The translations under genes were made by a program, and so were the position numbers. The notes under the pieces are model-generated. The model saw only the letters and a program-made list of their open reading frames with translations, was not told the DNA's origin and did not search any database. Of a stretch of DNA of 5,864 nucleotides, positions 1 through 5,864 are shown piece after piece. Source of the DNA: Moraxellaceae bacterium (GTDB lineage: Bacteria > Pseudomonadota > Gammaproteobacteria > Pseudomonadales > UBA3067); the NCBI GenBank assembly GCA_002401525.1, contig NVTH01000081.1:1-5864 (forward strand), read 5' to 3'. Positions within the stretch are counted from its first letter, which is position 1. Each line of letters begins with the position of its first letter.

Positions 1-414
1 GATAAAATCCGCGACATTATTGGTAAAGGCGGCGCCACTATTCGCGGTATTTCTGAGCAAACTAGCGCTACCGTGGACATTGATGACAGCGGTCTAGTGA
101 AGATTTACGGTCAAGACAAGGATTCTTGTCAGGCTGCGCTTAAAATGATTGAAGAAATCACTGCCGAAGCTGAAATCGGTAAAATTTACGAAGGCACTGT
201 TGCTCGAATCGTTGATTTTGGCGCGTTCGTGACTTTCCTTCCTGGTGTTGATGGCTTGGTTCATATTTCTCAAATCGCAGATGAGCGAGTTGAGAAAGTG
301 ACTGACTATTTGTCGGAAGGTCAAAAAATCCAAGTAGTGGTATTGGATGTGGATCAGCGTGGCCGCGTTAAGTTAAGCATTAAAGAAGTTAAAAACGCTC
401 AACAACCCGCCTAA
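1..414 (+). CDS. pnp: Polynucleotide phosphorylase, C-terminal part (5' truncated by window edge)
   Basis: This is the last 137 residues of PNPase, the trimeric 3'-5' phosphorolytic exoribonuclease that degrades mRNA in the cytoplasm and often joins the RNA degradosome. The frame is open from base 1 to the TAA at 412-414. Visible residues 1 to about 45 are the end of the KH domain, with the loop motif [10 protein letters not shown]. Residues about 55-128 form an S1 domain, recognised from [18 protein letters not shown] and from GLVHISQIA. The two RNase PH catalytic domains lie upstream, outside the window. After the S1 domain only about eight residues (VKNAQQPA) remain, shorter than the acidic or Ala/Pro-rich tails I recall from E. 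coli and Pseudomonas PNPase. The gene converges on acs and a hairpin terminator follows 70 bases after the stop. KH followed by S1 in this form is diagnostic; other S1 proteins lack this KH arrangement. Confidence 0.96.
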   Translation, partial: DKIRDIIGKGGATIRGISEQTSATVDIDDSGLVKIYGQDKDSCQAALKMIEEITAEAEIGKIYEGTVARIVDFGAFVTFLPGVDGLVHISQIADERVEKVTDYLSEGQKIQVVVLDVDQRGRVKLSIKEVKNAQQPA

Positions 415-477
415 GCAAGGACTTTTATAAGCTCTAGTTTGGTTGCAGGTATTATCTGAGTTACTTTAACTGAAAAG

Positions 478-511
478 AAAAAAGGCGAATCGTTTAGATT
501 CGCCTTTTTTT
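478..511. terminator. Bidirectional intrinsic terminator between pnp and acs
   Basis: There is a perfect 8-bp stem, GGCGAATC (484-491) and GATTCGCC (497-504), with a 5-base loop GTTTA. It is followed on the plus strand by seven T (505-511) and preceded by six A (478-483), which read as a T run on the minus strand. The element can therefore stop transcription from pnp on the left and from acs on the right. It is the only strong hairpin with T tracts in the 136-base convergent gap, and I see no gene in the rest of that gap. Confidence 0.93.
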
Positions 512-550
512 GTATCGGGTGAATGAAAAGAGCAGATGAATTTGACTGGG

Positions 551-2488
551 TTACAGCGACTGCTTGTTTTTAATCAGATCGTCCACCACCGATGGATCGG
601 CCAGTGTTGATGTATCCCCGAGATTATCCGTTTCGTGGGCTGCGATTTTGCGTAAAATTCTTCGCATAATTTTGCCTGAACGAGTTTTCGGTAATCCTGG
701 TGCCAACTGAATTAAATCAGGTTTGGCGATAGGACCAATTTCTTGGTTGACCATTTGTTTAAGTTCGCTAGTCAGCGCGTCGTTCACTTCAGCGCCTTGC
801 ATTAAGGTCACGTAGGCGTAAATTCCTTGCCCTTTTATATCGTGCGGGAAGCCTACCACAGCAGCCTCTGCTACTTTCTTATGGAGCACTAATGCGCTTT
901 CAATTTCTGCGGTGCCCAGACGGTGTCCTGAAACGTTAAGCACGTCATCTACTCGGCCGGTAATCCAGTAATAGCCGTCTTCGTCTCGACGAGCGCCGTC
1001 TCCGGTAAAGAAATAATTGGGATAAGGGCTGAAGTAAGTGTCGATGCAGCGTTGGTGGTCGCCGTAAATGCTTCTGATTTGGCTAGGCCAGGTGTTTTTA
1101 ATCACCAAACTGCCTTCCCCAGGGCCTTCGATTTCCTTGCCTTCGGCGTCCAGAATAGCCGGTATGACCCCAAAGAAGGGTCGTGTGGCTGAACCTGGTT
1201 TTAATGCCGTAGCGCCAGGCAGCGGGGTGATTAAGATGGCCCCCGTTTCGGTTTGCCACCAAGTATCGACAATAGGGCATTTTTCATTGCCAACGATGTG
1301 GTAATACCACTCCCAGGCTTCTGGGTTAATGGGCTCCCCTACGGTTCCGATGATTCGTAAGCTGCTGCGACTGGTTTTTTCCACCGGTGCGTTGCCGGCG
1401 GCCATTAATGCTCGAATCGCTGTGGGCGCGGTGTAGAAAATATTCACTTGATGCTTGTCCACTACCTGCCAACAGCGAGAGGCATCGGGGTAGGTGGGCA
1501 CTCCTTCGAACATCAAGGTGGTGGCGCCGTTGTTGAGGGGCCCGTAGACGATGTAGGAGTGACCTGTAATCCAGCCGACGTCGGCGGTGCACCAGTATAT
1601 GTCGCCGTCTTGGTAGTCGAATACGTATTTGTGGGTCATTGATGATTGAAGTAGGTAGCCGCCGGTGGTGTGCATCACGCCTTTGGGTTTGCCGGTGGAG
1701 CCAGAGGTGTACAGAATGAACAGGGGGTCTTCAGCGCCCATAGGTTCGGGCTCGCAGGTGCTGGATGCTTGCTCTGTGAGTTCGTGATACCAAACATCAC
1801 GATTATCTTGCCAAGTGATTTTCCCTCCAGTGCGCTTCACGGTGATAACGCTGTGAACGTTGGGGCACTGTTGTAATGCTTGGTCGCAATTGGCTTTGAG
1901 CGGAACCGCTTTGCCGCCGCGAACTCCTTCGTCTGCAGTAATTAAAGTTTGGCAGTCTGCATCGAGAATGCGGTCTTTTAGCGCCTCTGGGGAAAAGCCG
2001 CCAAACACGACGGAATGAATGGCGCCAATGCGAGTGCAAGCCAACATCGCGTAAGCGGCTTCCGGGATCATCGGCATATAGATGCAGACTCGATCGCCTT
2101 TTTTAACGCCCCGGGATTTAAGACCGTTGGCGAGGCGACACACCTGCTCGTGAAGTTCTTTATAGGATATTTTCTTATCTTGGCTTGGGTCGTCGCCTTC
2201 CCAAATAATAGCGATTTGATCGCCTCGTTCGGATAAATGTTTGTCGATGCAGTTGTAGCTAACGTTCAGTTCCGCCCCTTCGAACCAACTGATTTTGCCT
2301 TGCTGAAAATCGCAGTCCAACACCTTGGTCCAGGGTTTTGTCCAGTGAATAAATTCCTTGGCGCGGGCTGCCCAAAATTTTTCGGGTTGTTCGATCGACT
2401 CTCGGTACCATTGCTCGTATTGCGATTCGTCCATGAGCGTGTTGGCTGAAATAGAGGCGGGTACGGGGTAGGTTTTTATTTCAGACAT
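551..2488 (-). CDS. acs: Acetyl-coenzyme A synthetase (AMP-forming), 645 aa
   Basis: The enzyme activates acetate with ATP to acetyl-AMP and transfers the acetyl group to CoA, letting the cell grow on or scavenge acetate. It belongs to the ANL adenylating superfamily. Residues 260-270 are the phosphate-binding loop [11 protein letters not shown]. Residues 410-416 are WWQTETG, whose second Trp (411) matches the residue that limits the pocket to acetate in Salmonella Acs (Trp414). TGDGA at 495-499 holds the ribose-binding Asp497, followed by the hinge region with [13 protein letters not shown] (511-523). [11 protein letters not shown] near the C-terminus contains Lys606, equivalent to the catalytic Lys609 that Pat-type enzymes acetylate to switch Acs off. 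The length is normal for the family and no key residue is missing. The ATG at 2486-2488 is supported by AGGG (2497-2500), eight bases upstream, and by an N-terminus ([13 protein letters not shown]) resembling E. coli Acs. It lies 24 bases after pgi and is probably co-transcribed with it. Confidence 0.97.
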   Translation of the reverse strand: MSEIKTYPVPASISANTLMDESQYEQWYRESIEQPEKFWAARAKEFIHWTKPWTKVLDCDFQQGKISWFEGAELNVSYNCIDKHLSERGDQIAIIWEGDDPSQDKKISYKELHEQVCRLANGLKSRGVKKGDRVCIYMPMIPEAAYAMLACTRIGAIHSVVFGGFSPEALKDRILDADCQTLITADEGVRGGKAVPLKANCDQALQQCPNVHSVITVKRTGGKITWQDNRDVWYHELTEQASSTCEPEPMGAEDPLFILYTSGSTGKPKGVMHTTGGYLLQSSMTHKYVFDYQDGDIYWCTADVGWITGHSYIVYGPLNNGATTLMFEGVPTYPDASRCWQVVDKHQVNIFYTAPTAIRALMAAGNAPVEKTSRSSLRIIGTVGEPINPEAWEWYYHIVGNEKCPIVDTWWQTETGAILITPLPGATALKPGSATRPFFGVIPAILDAEGKEIEGPGEGSLVIKNTWPSQIRSIYGDHQRCIDTYFSPYPNYFFTGDGARRDEDGYYWITGRVDDVLNVSGHRLGTAEIESALVLHKKVAEAAVVGFPHDIKGQGIYAYVTLMQGAEVNDALTSELKQMVNQEIGPIAKPDLIQLAPGLPKTRSGKIMRRILRKIAAHETDNLGDTSTLADPSVVDDLIKNKQSL

Positions 2489-2493
2489 GATGA

Positions 2494-2500
2494 TTTCCCT
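2494..2500 (-). promoter_or_regulatory. Ribosome binding site of acs
   Basis: On the minus strand AGGGAAA lies just before the acs ATG, with eight bases between AGGG and the start codon. It falls wholly inside the 24-base pgi-acs gap, so acs can be translated independently from a shared mRNA. No promoter or terminator fits in this gap. Confidence 0.7.
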
Positions 2501-2512
2501 TTTTTGTATTCG

Positions 2513-4165
2513 TTATTTTTTTGCGTTGCGATACTTTTTAATAAGACCTTGTGTGGATGAGTCAAATTGCTTCGTCGATGCCTGAGGATTCGCTAGCGCG
2601 TCCCCAATGTCATCGCCGATCTGTTTGCCTAGCTCGACTCCCCATTGATCAAATGGGTTAATGTTCCAAATAACACTTTGACAAAACACTTTGTGTTCAT
2701 AAAGAGCTACGAGTGCGCCAATGACTTGTGGCGTCATTTTCTCGGTCAGCAATATATTGTTGGGGCGATTTCCTGGGATTACTTTTTGCGGGGCAAGTTG
2801 TTTTATTTGCTGTTCAGTATGGCCTGAGGCTCGAAGTTCGGCTTCTGCTTCTGGCAGCGTTTTACCGTGCATCATGACTCGGCTTTGGCTTAGGCAGTTG
2901 GCGAATAATATATCGTGATGGTCATTGATGGGGTTATGGCTCTGCAATGGAACGATAAAATCAACCGGAACGGTATGAGTCCCTTGATGAAATAATTGGT
3001 GGTAAGCGTGCTGTCCATTGCTGCCTGCGCCGCCCCAAATGATGGCGCCAGTGTCGTGCTGAATGGGCGCGCCGGTTTGCGAAACCCGTTTGCCATTGCT
3101 TTCCATTTCTAGTTGTTGCAAATGGGCGGGTAAGCCTCGTAGGCAATGGTCGTAGGGAATGATGGCCTGACTTTGGGCGCCAAAGAAATTGATTTGCCAC
3201 ACTTGCAACAATGCCATTAGCGCAGGCAGGTTTTGTTTGATTGGGGCTTCTATGAAATGAGTATCCATTTCGTGTGCGCCATCCAGTAGTCGATCAAAAT
3301 TATCCATGCCGATGGTGAGGGCAAGCGGCAATCCAATGGGGGACCATAATGAATAGCGTCCTCCCACCCAATCCCACATTGGAAAAATATTGGCTTCGCT
3401 AATGCCAAATTGTTGTGCTTTCGATTGGTTGGACGAGACCGCGACAAAGTGCTTATGCACTTGATCTTCTGCGCCTCCATTTTGTAAGTACCAAGCTTTT
3501 GCCGCTTCGGCGTTTTTAAGCGTTTCTTGAGTGCCAAAAGATTTGGAAGCAATAATGAAAAGCGTATTGTCGGGCTGGAGGTTCTTCACAATTTCAGTGA
3601 ATTCACTGCCATCAATGTTGGCAATGAAATGGCACTGGACGTCGTTGGTCCAGTAGGGGCGTAAAGCTTCTGCCACGGCCATTGGGCCTAGGTAAGAGCC
3701 GCCAATACCAATGTTAACAATGTGGCGAATGGCTTTGCCGTTGTAGCCTTGCCATTGGCCGGATTGTATCGATTCAACGAAGTCTCGCATCTGTTGCAGA
3801 GCGCCGTGAATTTCCGCAGTGATGTTGACGTTGTTTACATACAGGGGGGCTTTTTTTCTGCATCGCAATGCGGTGTGCAGGGCGGGGCGGTTTTCGGATA
3901 AATTCACTGCTTCGCCATTGAATAACGCATTAGTGCGCTGTTTTAGATCGGCTGAAGTCGCGAGATCTTCTAATAAAGTGAGTGTGGCATCGGTAATGGG
4001 GTTTTTGGAGTAATCCAAATAAATGCCGGCCGCTTGGGCAGAGAACTTTTCTTGGCGGTGTGGGTCTTGTTCAAATAGGGCTCTGAGGGGGATCTGAGCA
4101 ATTTCTTGTTGATGTTGTTTGAGTGAGCGCCACTGCTTGGTGTCGATGATGGATTGGGTGCCCAT
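2513..4165 (-). CDS. pgi: Glucose-6-phosphate isomerase, 550 aa
   Basis: This cytoplasmic dimeric enzyme interconverts glucose-6-phosphate and fructose-6-phosphate at the head of glycolysis, or in gluconeogenesis and Entner-Doudoroff recycling. Length is close to the 549 residues of E. coli Pgi. Sugar-phosphate (SIS) domains are marked by NIGIGGSYLGP (151-161) and by ASKSFGTQETLKNA (206-219). Both PGI signatures are present: DWVGGRYSLWSPIG (265-278) and the C-terminal NPFDQWGVELGK (503-514). The catalytic trio falls at E. coli numbering: Glu355 in MESNGK, His386 in NGQHA and Lys514 in VELGK. The ATG at 4163-4165 has AGGA (4173-4176) seven bases upstream. The gene ends in a run of seven A followed by a TAA stop. 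It is the likely first gene of a pgi-acs transcript, separated from panD by a long structured gap. Confidence 0.97.
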   Translation of the reverse strand: MGTQSIIDTKQWRSLKQHQQEIAQIPLRALFEQDPHRQEKFSAQAAGIYLDYSKNPITDATLTLLEDLATSADLKQRTNALFNGEAVNLSENRPALHTALRCRKKAPLYVNNVNITAEIHGALQQMRDFVESIQSGQWQGYNGKAIRHIVNIGIGGSYLGPMAVAEALRPYWTNDVQCHFIANIDGSEFTEIVKNLQPDNTLFIIASKSFGTQETLKNAEAAKAWYLQNGGAEDQVHKHFVAVSSNQSKAQQFGISEANIFPMWDWVGGRYSLWSPIGLPLALTIGMDNFDRLLDGAHEMDTHFIEAPIKQNLPALMALLQVWQINFFGAQSQAIIPYDHCLRGLPAHLQQLEMESNGKRVSQTGAPIQHDTGAIIWGGAGSNGQHAYHQLFHQGTHTVPVDFIVPLQSHNPINDHHDILFANCLSQSRVMMHGKTLPEAEAELRASGHTEQQIKQLAPQKVIPGNRPNNILLTEKMTPQVIGALVALYEHKVFCQSVIWNINPFDQWGVELGKQIGDDIGDALANPQASTKQFDSSTQGLIKKYRNAKK

Positions 4166-4172
4166 TAATTCG

Positions 4173-4176
4173 TCCT
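4173..4176 (-). promoter_or_regulatory. Ribosome binding site of pgi
   Basis: AGGA on the minus strand sits seven bases before the pgi ATG (4163-4165). Good spacing supports this start over any internal Met. Confidence 0.6.
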
Positions 4177-4220
4177 GTGGTGCGCAACAATTATGAGAGT
4201 CATTGGATTTGCGTTGTAAT

Positions 4221-4277
4221 CTGCTTCTTGCCTAGCGAGCAAGGGTGATTGATAACGATTTGTTGCTAAAGAAGCAG
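4221..4277 (-). repeat. Inverted repeat in pgi leader with a competing small hairpin
   Basis: CTGCTTCTT (4221-4229) and AAGAAGCAG (4269-4277) are perfect 9-base complements separated by 39 bases. Inside, CTTGC (4227-4231) and GCAAG (4239-4243) form a second, smaller stem that shares bases 4227-4229 with the large one, so the two folds exclude each other. If the candidate promoter is right, both lie in the pgi mRNA leader. Whether they regulate anything is unknown. Confidence 0.4.
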
Positions 4278-4315
4278 GCGAAGTCTGAAATTGATCTAAA
4301 ACTCAACCGTCATAG

Positions 4316-4344
4316 AAGATACACGTTTTTAAATTAGTTGTCTT
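4316..4344 (-). promoter_or_regulatory. Candidate sigma-70 promoter for pgi-acs
   Basis: On the minus strand AAGACA (4339-4344, 4 of 6 matches to TTGACA) and TATCTT (4316-4321, 4 of 6 matches to TATAAT) are separated by exactly 17 bases of AT-rich spacer. Transcription would begin near 4309, giving a leader of about 140 bases before pgi. The match is weak and rests on spacing and position only. Confidence 0.28.
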
Positions 4345-4389
4345 GCAGGCCCGGTCTTACTGCGCGGTGTTGAGGGTTTTGTCGTGCGG

Positions 4390-4437
4390 AAAAAAGGGGG
4401 TAGCAACGACTAGAAAGTAATATCCTTTCTGGTCGTT
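4390..4437 (-). repeat. 13-bp stem-loop with downstream C5T6, possible panD-side terminator
   Basis: Arms 4405-4417 and 4425-4437 are complementary over 13 bases with a 7-base loop. The single imperfect position (T4411 against G4431) is a G-U pair in a plus-strand RNA and an A-C mismatch in a minus-strand RNA. Reading in the minus direction, nine bases separate the stem from six T (4390-4395) that follow five C. This could terminate panCD transcription, but the T run is further from the stem than in a standard intrinsic terminator. Confidence 0.45.
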
Positions 4438-4462
4438 TAGCTTTAGAGCAACTGGGTTGTTT

Positions 4463-4472
4463 AGCCTAGGCT
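4463..4472. repeat. Perfect 10-base palindrome
   Basis: AGCCTAGGCT reads the same on both strands. It lies between the panD-proximal repeats and the 13-bp stem-loop. It could be a dimer-binding half of an operator or chance; no second copy was seen in the window. Confidence 0.3.
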
Positions 4473-4482
4473 GCACTTGGGT

Positions 4483-4508
4483 CTATTTATTAGGCCTATT
4501 TATTGGGT
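4483..4508. repeat. Two tandem degenerate 13-base repeats
   Basis: CTATTTATTAGGC (4483-4495) is followed directly by CTATTTATTGGGT (4496-4508), with 11 of 13 bases identical. A shortened third version, CTATTAGGC (4526-4534), lacks the inner TTTA and overlaps the panD stop codon. The layout suggests local duplication at the 3' end of panD. Confidence 0.5.
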
Positions 4509-4523
4509 CTTCCAATAAGGCCT
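4492..4523 (-). repeat. Bulged 12-bp hairpin just after panD
   Basis: On the minus strand AGGCC (4519-4523) plus TTATTGG (4512-4518) pair with CCAATAA (4500-4506) and GGCCT (4492-4496). The loop is 5 bases and a 3-base bulge (4497-4499) interrupts one arm. It starts five bases after the panD TAA. No T run follows, so it may protect the mRNA 3' end or act as a weak terminator; the role is inferred. Confidence 0.5.
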
Positions 4524-4528
4524 GTCTA

Positions 4529-4909
4529 TTAGGCTACTTGAACCGGGATAGCGTTACTCGTGTTAATGACTTCATTGCCTTCGCCTAAATAGATTAAGCG
4601 AGGTTTGTAATTGATTAATTCTGCGGCGCTGTATCCGCCATAGGTGCAGATAATCACGCGATGACCAGGGCCTGCTTTATGGGCCGCTGCGCCATTCACT
4701 GAAATTATTTTTGAGCCGTTTTCTGCTCTAATTGCGTAAGTGGTAAAGCGCTCACCGTTATCCAAGTTATAGATCTGAATTTGCTCATACTCTTGGATAT
4801 TCGACATCTCGAGCAACTCTCCATCAATTGCGCACGATCCTTCGTATTCAAGCTCGGCGTGGGTAACTCGAGCCTGATGCAACTTAGCTTTGAGCATAGT
4901 GCTTTGCAT
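4529..4909 (-). CDS. panD: Aspartate 1-decarboxylase proenzyme, 126 aa
   Basis: PanD decarboxylates L-aspartate to beta-alanine, one of the two precursors joined by PanC in pantothenate synthesis. It is a small cytoplasmic tetramer that matures by self-cleavage, turning a serine into a pyruvoyl cofactor. The cleavage site is present as Gly24-Ser25 in YEGSCAID. Other active-site residues sit at E. coli positions: Lys9, His11, Arg54, Thr57, Tyr58 and the NGAAA stretch at 72-76. The length matches the E. coli enzyme (126). The first ATG (4907-4909) is chosen over Met5 because AGGTG (4917-4921) is seven bases upstream, and because this start puts the cleavage site at residue 24/25 as usual. The TAA stop is followed at once by an in-frame TAG. 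It lies 141 bases after panC with a candidate promoter of its own in the gap. Confidence 0.97.
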   Translation of the reverse strand: MQSTMLKAKLHQARVTHAELEYEGSCAIDGELLEMSNIQEYEQIQIYNLDNGERFTTYAIRAENGSKIISVNGAAAHKAGPGHRVIICTYGGYSAAELINYKPRLIYLGEGNEVINTSNAIPVQVA

Positions 4910-4916
4910 GATTTGA

Positions 4917-4921
4917 CACCT
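4917..4921 (-). promoter_or_regulatory. Ribosome binding site of panD, decides the start
   Basis: AGGTG on the minus strand is seven bases before the ATG at 4907-4909. The alternative Met5 (4895-4897) would lie too far from it, so the longer 126-residue product is preferred. Confidence 0.6.
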
Positions 4922-4976
4922 GTATCATCGCCACTTTTTATAGTCGGTTTATGGTTTATAGGATGTTTGGCATTCT

Positions 4977-4985
4977 ACTATACCA
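4977..4985 (-). promoter_or_regulatory. Candidate extended -10 promoter for panD
   Basis: Minus-strand TGGTATAGT is an extended -10 element: the TGn motif followed by a hexamer with 5 of 6 matches to TATAAT. No good -35 lies 16-18 bases upstream, which extended -10 promoters can tolerate. Transcription would start near 4970, leaving an AT-rich leader of about 60 bases with a 7-base tandem repeat (plus-strand GGTTTAT, 4946-4959). I see no clear terminator after panC, so panD may also be read from panC. Confidence 0.4.
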
Positions 4986-5050
4986 GCACTTTGGCAGTTT
5001 GTGTGTTTCCGTTTTTATACGTCTGTCTGCCAATGGCCGGCCAGTATGCC

Positions 5051-5864
5051 TCAATCTGTAGAGGCCTTCAATACCATCATTAAGTTATCTATCAAACGAG
5101 TGTTTCCTAACTTGGCGGCACACAGAACTACTGCTTCGCGCGTTTTACGGTCTGCTTTGGATAAGGAAACAGCGTCGCGTATTTCGAGATAATCCACGCT
5201 AAAGCCTTGATTTTCTAATAATTTAGTGTGCTCATGACACAGTTTGTCGTGATTTTTTTCGCATTCAAGCAATGATTTTTTTATTTGTTGCAGTGACTGA
5301 TACAACTGGGGTGCTATTTGTCGCTCTTTGTCGGTTAAAAAACCGTTACGAGAGCTCATGGCCAATCCGTCCTCATCTCTGCAAGTGGCAATGCCTTGAA
5401 TTTCAATTGATAGATTTAGGTCTCGCACCATTTTTTGGATCACTGCCAATTGCTGAAAGTCCTTTTGCCCAAAAATTGCAACATCGGGTTGTACGATGTT
5501 GAAAAGTTTTGTAACCACGGTGGAGACCCCGTCGAAGTGTCCTGGACGACTTGCTCCACAGAGCTGATCTGTGATGTACGGAACGCACACAGTGGTTTGA
5601 GTGCGCCCTTGGGGATAGATATCGGACTCTGTGGGGGTAAATAGGATGTTTGTTCGGTGGCTGAGCAGTTTTTTACAGTCTTGCTCGAGAGTGCGAGGGT
5701 ATTTATCCAAGTCTTCGTTAGGACCGAATTGCATGGGATTAACGAAAATGCTAGCGACCACTATGTCGCAGCTTTGTCGGGCTGCGTCGATCAGGGACAG
5801 GTGCCCAGCATGCAGATTTCCCATGGTGGGGACAAAGCCAATCTTAAGGTTGTTGCGGCGATGA
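5051..5864 (-). CDS. panC: Pantothenate synthetase (pantoate--beta-alanine ligase), N-terminus missing at window edge
   Basis: PanC condenses pantoate with beta-alanine using ATP, through a pantoyl-adenylate intermediate, to give pantothenate in the cytoplasm. The frame is open to the right edge: upstream of the ATG at 5822-5824 it still reads HRRNNLKIGFVPT, which continues into MGNLHAGHLSLI, the family's conserved start-proximal block. That ATG is therefore internal, and the true start lies beyond base 5864, by roughly one to two dozen residues given a usual length near 280. The visible 270 residues include the nucleotidyl-transferase HAGH motif, FVNPMQFGPNEDLDKYPRT, the pantoate-binding region CGASRPGHFDGV, AIFGQKDFQQL, and MSSRNGFL, which is the KMSKS-like loop. 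The stop is TGA (5051-5053). The downstream panD supplies its beta-alanine substrate. panB may lie upstream as in Pseudomonas, outside the window. Confidence 0.96.
   Translation of the reverse strand, partial: HRRNNLKIGFVPTMGNLHAGHLSLIDAARQSCDIVVASIFVNPMQFGPNEDLDKYPRTLEQDCKKLLSHRTNILFTPTESDIYPQGRTQTTVCVPYITDQLCGASRPGHFDGVSTVVTKLFNIVQPDVAIFGQKDFQQLAVIQKMVRDLNLSIEIQGIATCRDEDGLAMSSRNGFLTDKERQIAPQLYQSLQQIKKSLLECEKNHDKLCHEHTKLLENQGFSVDYLEIRDAVSLSKADRKTREAVVLCAAKLGNTRLIDNLMMVLKASTD

Larger units (their letters stand above)
4166..4528. other. 363-base intergenic region between panD and pgi
   Basis: I see no convincing open reading frame, tRNA or other RNA gene here. From the panD side it holds: a tandem 13-base repeat and a bulged hairpin (4483-4523), a 10-base palindrome (4463-4472), a 13-bp hairpin (4405-4437) followed on the minus strand by C5T6, a weak candidate sigma-70 promoter (4316-4344), and a long inverted repeat in the presumed pgi leader (4221-4277). 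The length and structure suggest that pan transcription ends and pgi-acs transcription begins here. That division is inference. Confidence 0.7.

Noticed and set aside
1068..2449. Several open frames of 60-90 codons on both strands inside acs
   Set aside because: They lie wholly within a complete, motif-rich acs, show no recognisable domains and have no ribosome binding sites that I can support. They are shadows of the real reading frame.
2645..4013. Open frames of 60-100 codons overlapping pgi, including one of 100 codons on the same strand (3250-3552)
   Set aside because: Pgi is intact with both signatures and all catalytic residues across this stretch, and the overlapping frames have no family features.
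4244..4262. A Fur-box-like stretch (TGATTGATAACGATT) upstream of pgi
   Set aside because: It only partly resembles the inverted GATAAT pattern, lacks the second half-site, and nothing in the gene context suggests iron control.
5034..5046. GGCCGGCC palindrome just after the panC stop as a terminator
   Set aside because: It is self-complementary without room for a loop, the alternative stem is only about five base pairs with a bulge, and no T run follows on the minus strand.
4781..5083. A 100-codon plus-strand frame with a hydrophobic middle, crossing the start of panD and the panC-panD gap
   Set aside because: It overlaps the panD coding start and the panC stop, its hydrophobic look comes from T-rich DNA (promoter and leader of panD), and no ribosome binding site is evident.
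5822..5824. ATG at 5822-5824 as the start of panC
   Set aside because: The upstream frame stays open to the window edge and encodes KIGFVPT, which is the conserved run before MGNLHAGH, so this Met is internal.
1..5864. CRISPR array, insertion sequence, tRNA/rRNA gene, integration site or novel defence system
   Set aside because: No regularly spaced repeats, transposase or terminal repeats, cloverleaf-like sequences or unknown protein families were seen; every substantial gene is a recognised housekeeping enzyme.

Overview
The window is a piece of ordinary core-metabolism chromosome from a gammaproteobacterium, most likely a marine or Pseudomonas-like lineage (Pseudomonadales/Cellvibrionales type). 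This rests on protein character: Pgi carries its catalytic residues at exactly the E. coli positions, Acs begins much like the E. coli enzyme, and PanC has the CGASRPGHFDGV segment I associate with Pseudomonas. It also rests on gene order: panC-panD-pgi-acs, with pnp close by, is the order I recall from Pseudomonas. The species cannot be named from the sequence alone.

Layout: bases 1-414 (+) hold the 3' end of pnp (KH and S1 RNA-binding domains). A 136-nt convergent gap follows, with one strong hairpin (484-504) flanked by A and T runs, so it can terminate both pnp and the genes arriving from the right. Everything else is on the minus strand, transcribed right to left: panC (5' end lost off the right edge), a 141-nt gap with a candidate panD promoter, panD, a 363-nt gap rich in inverted and tandem repeats with a candidate pgi promoter, pgi, a 24-nt gap, and acs.

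Function: PanC and PanD serve pantothenate, and so CoA, synthesis. PanD makes beta-alanine from aspartate and PanC joins it to pantoate. Pgi interconverts glucose-6-phosphate and fructose-6-phosphate. Acs activates acetate to acetyl-CoA, consuming CoA. pgi and acs look co-transcribed, because acs has its ribosome binding site inside the 24-nt gap and no terminator is visible there. The pan genes are set apart from pgi-acs by the long structured gap.

I found no mobile element, CRISPR array, RNA gene, toxin-antitoxin pair or defence system, and nothing that looks like a new system. The only features not explained by housekeeping genes are the hairpins and short repeats between panD and pgi, and the fact that pgi and acs share a frame with only one stop codon between them. 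All are modest leads.
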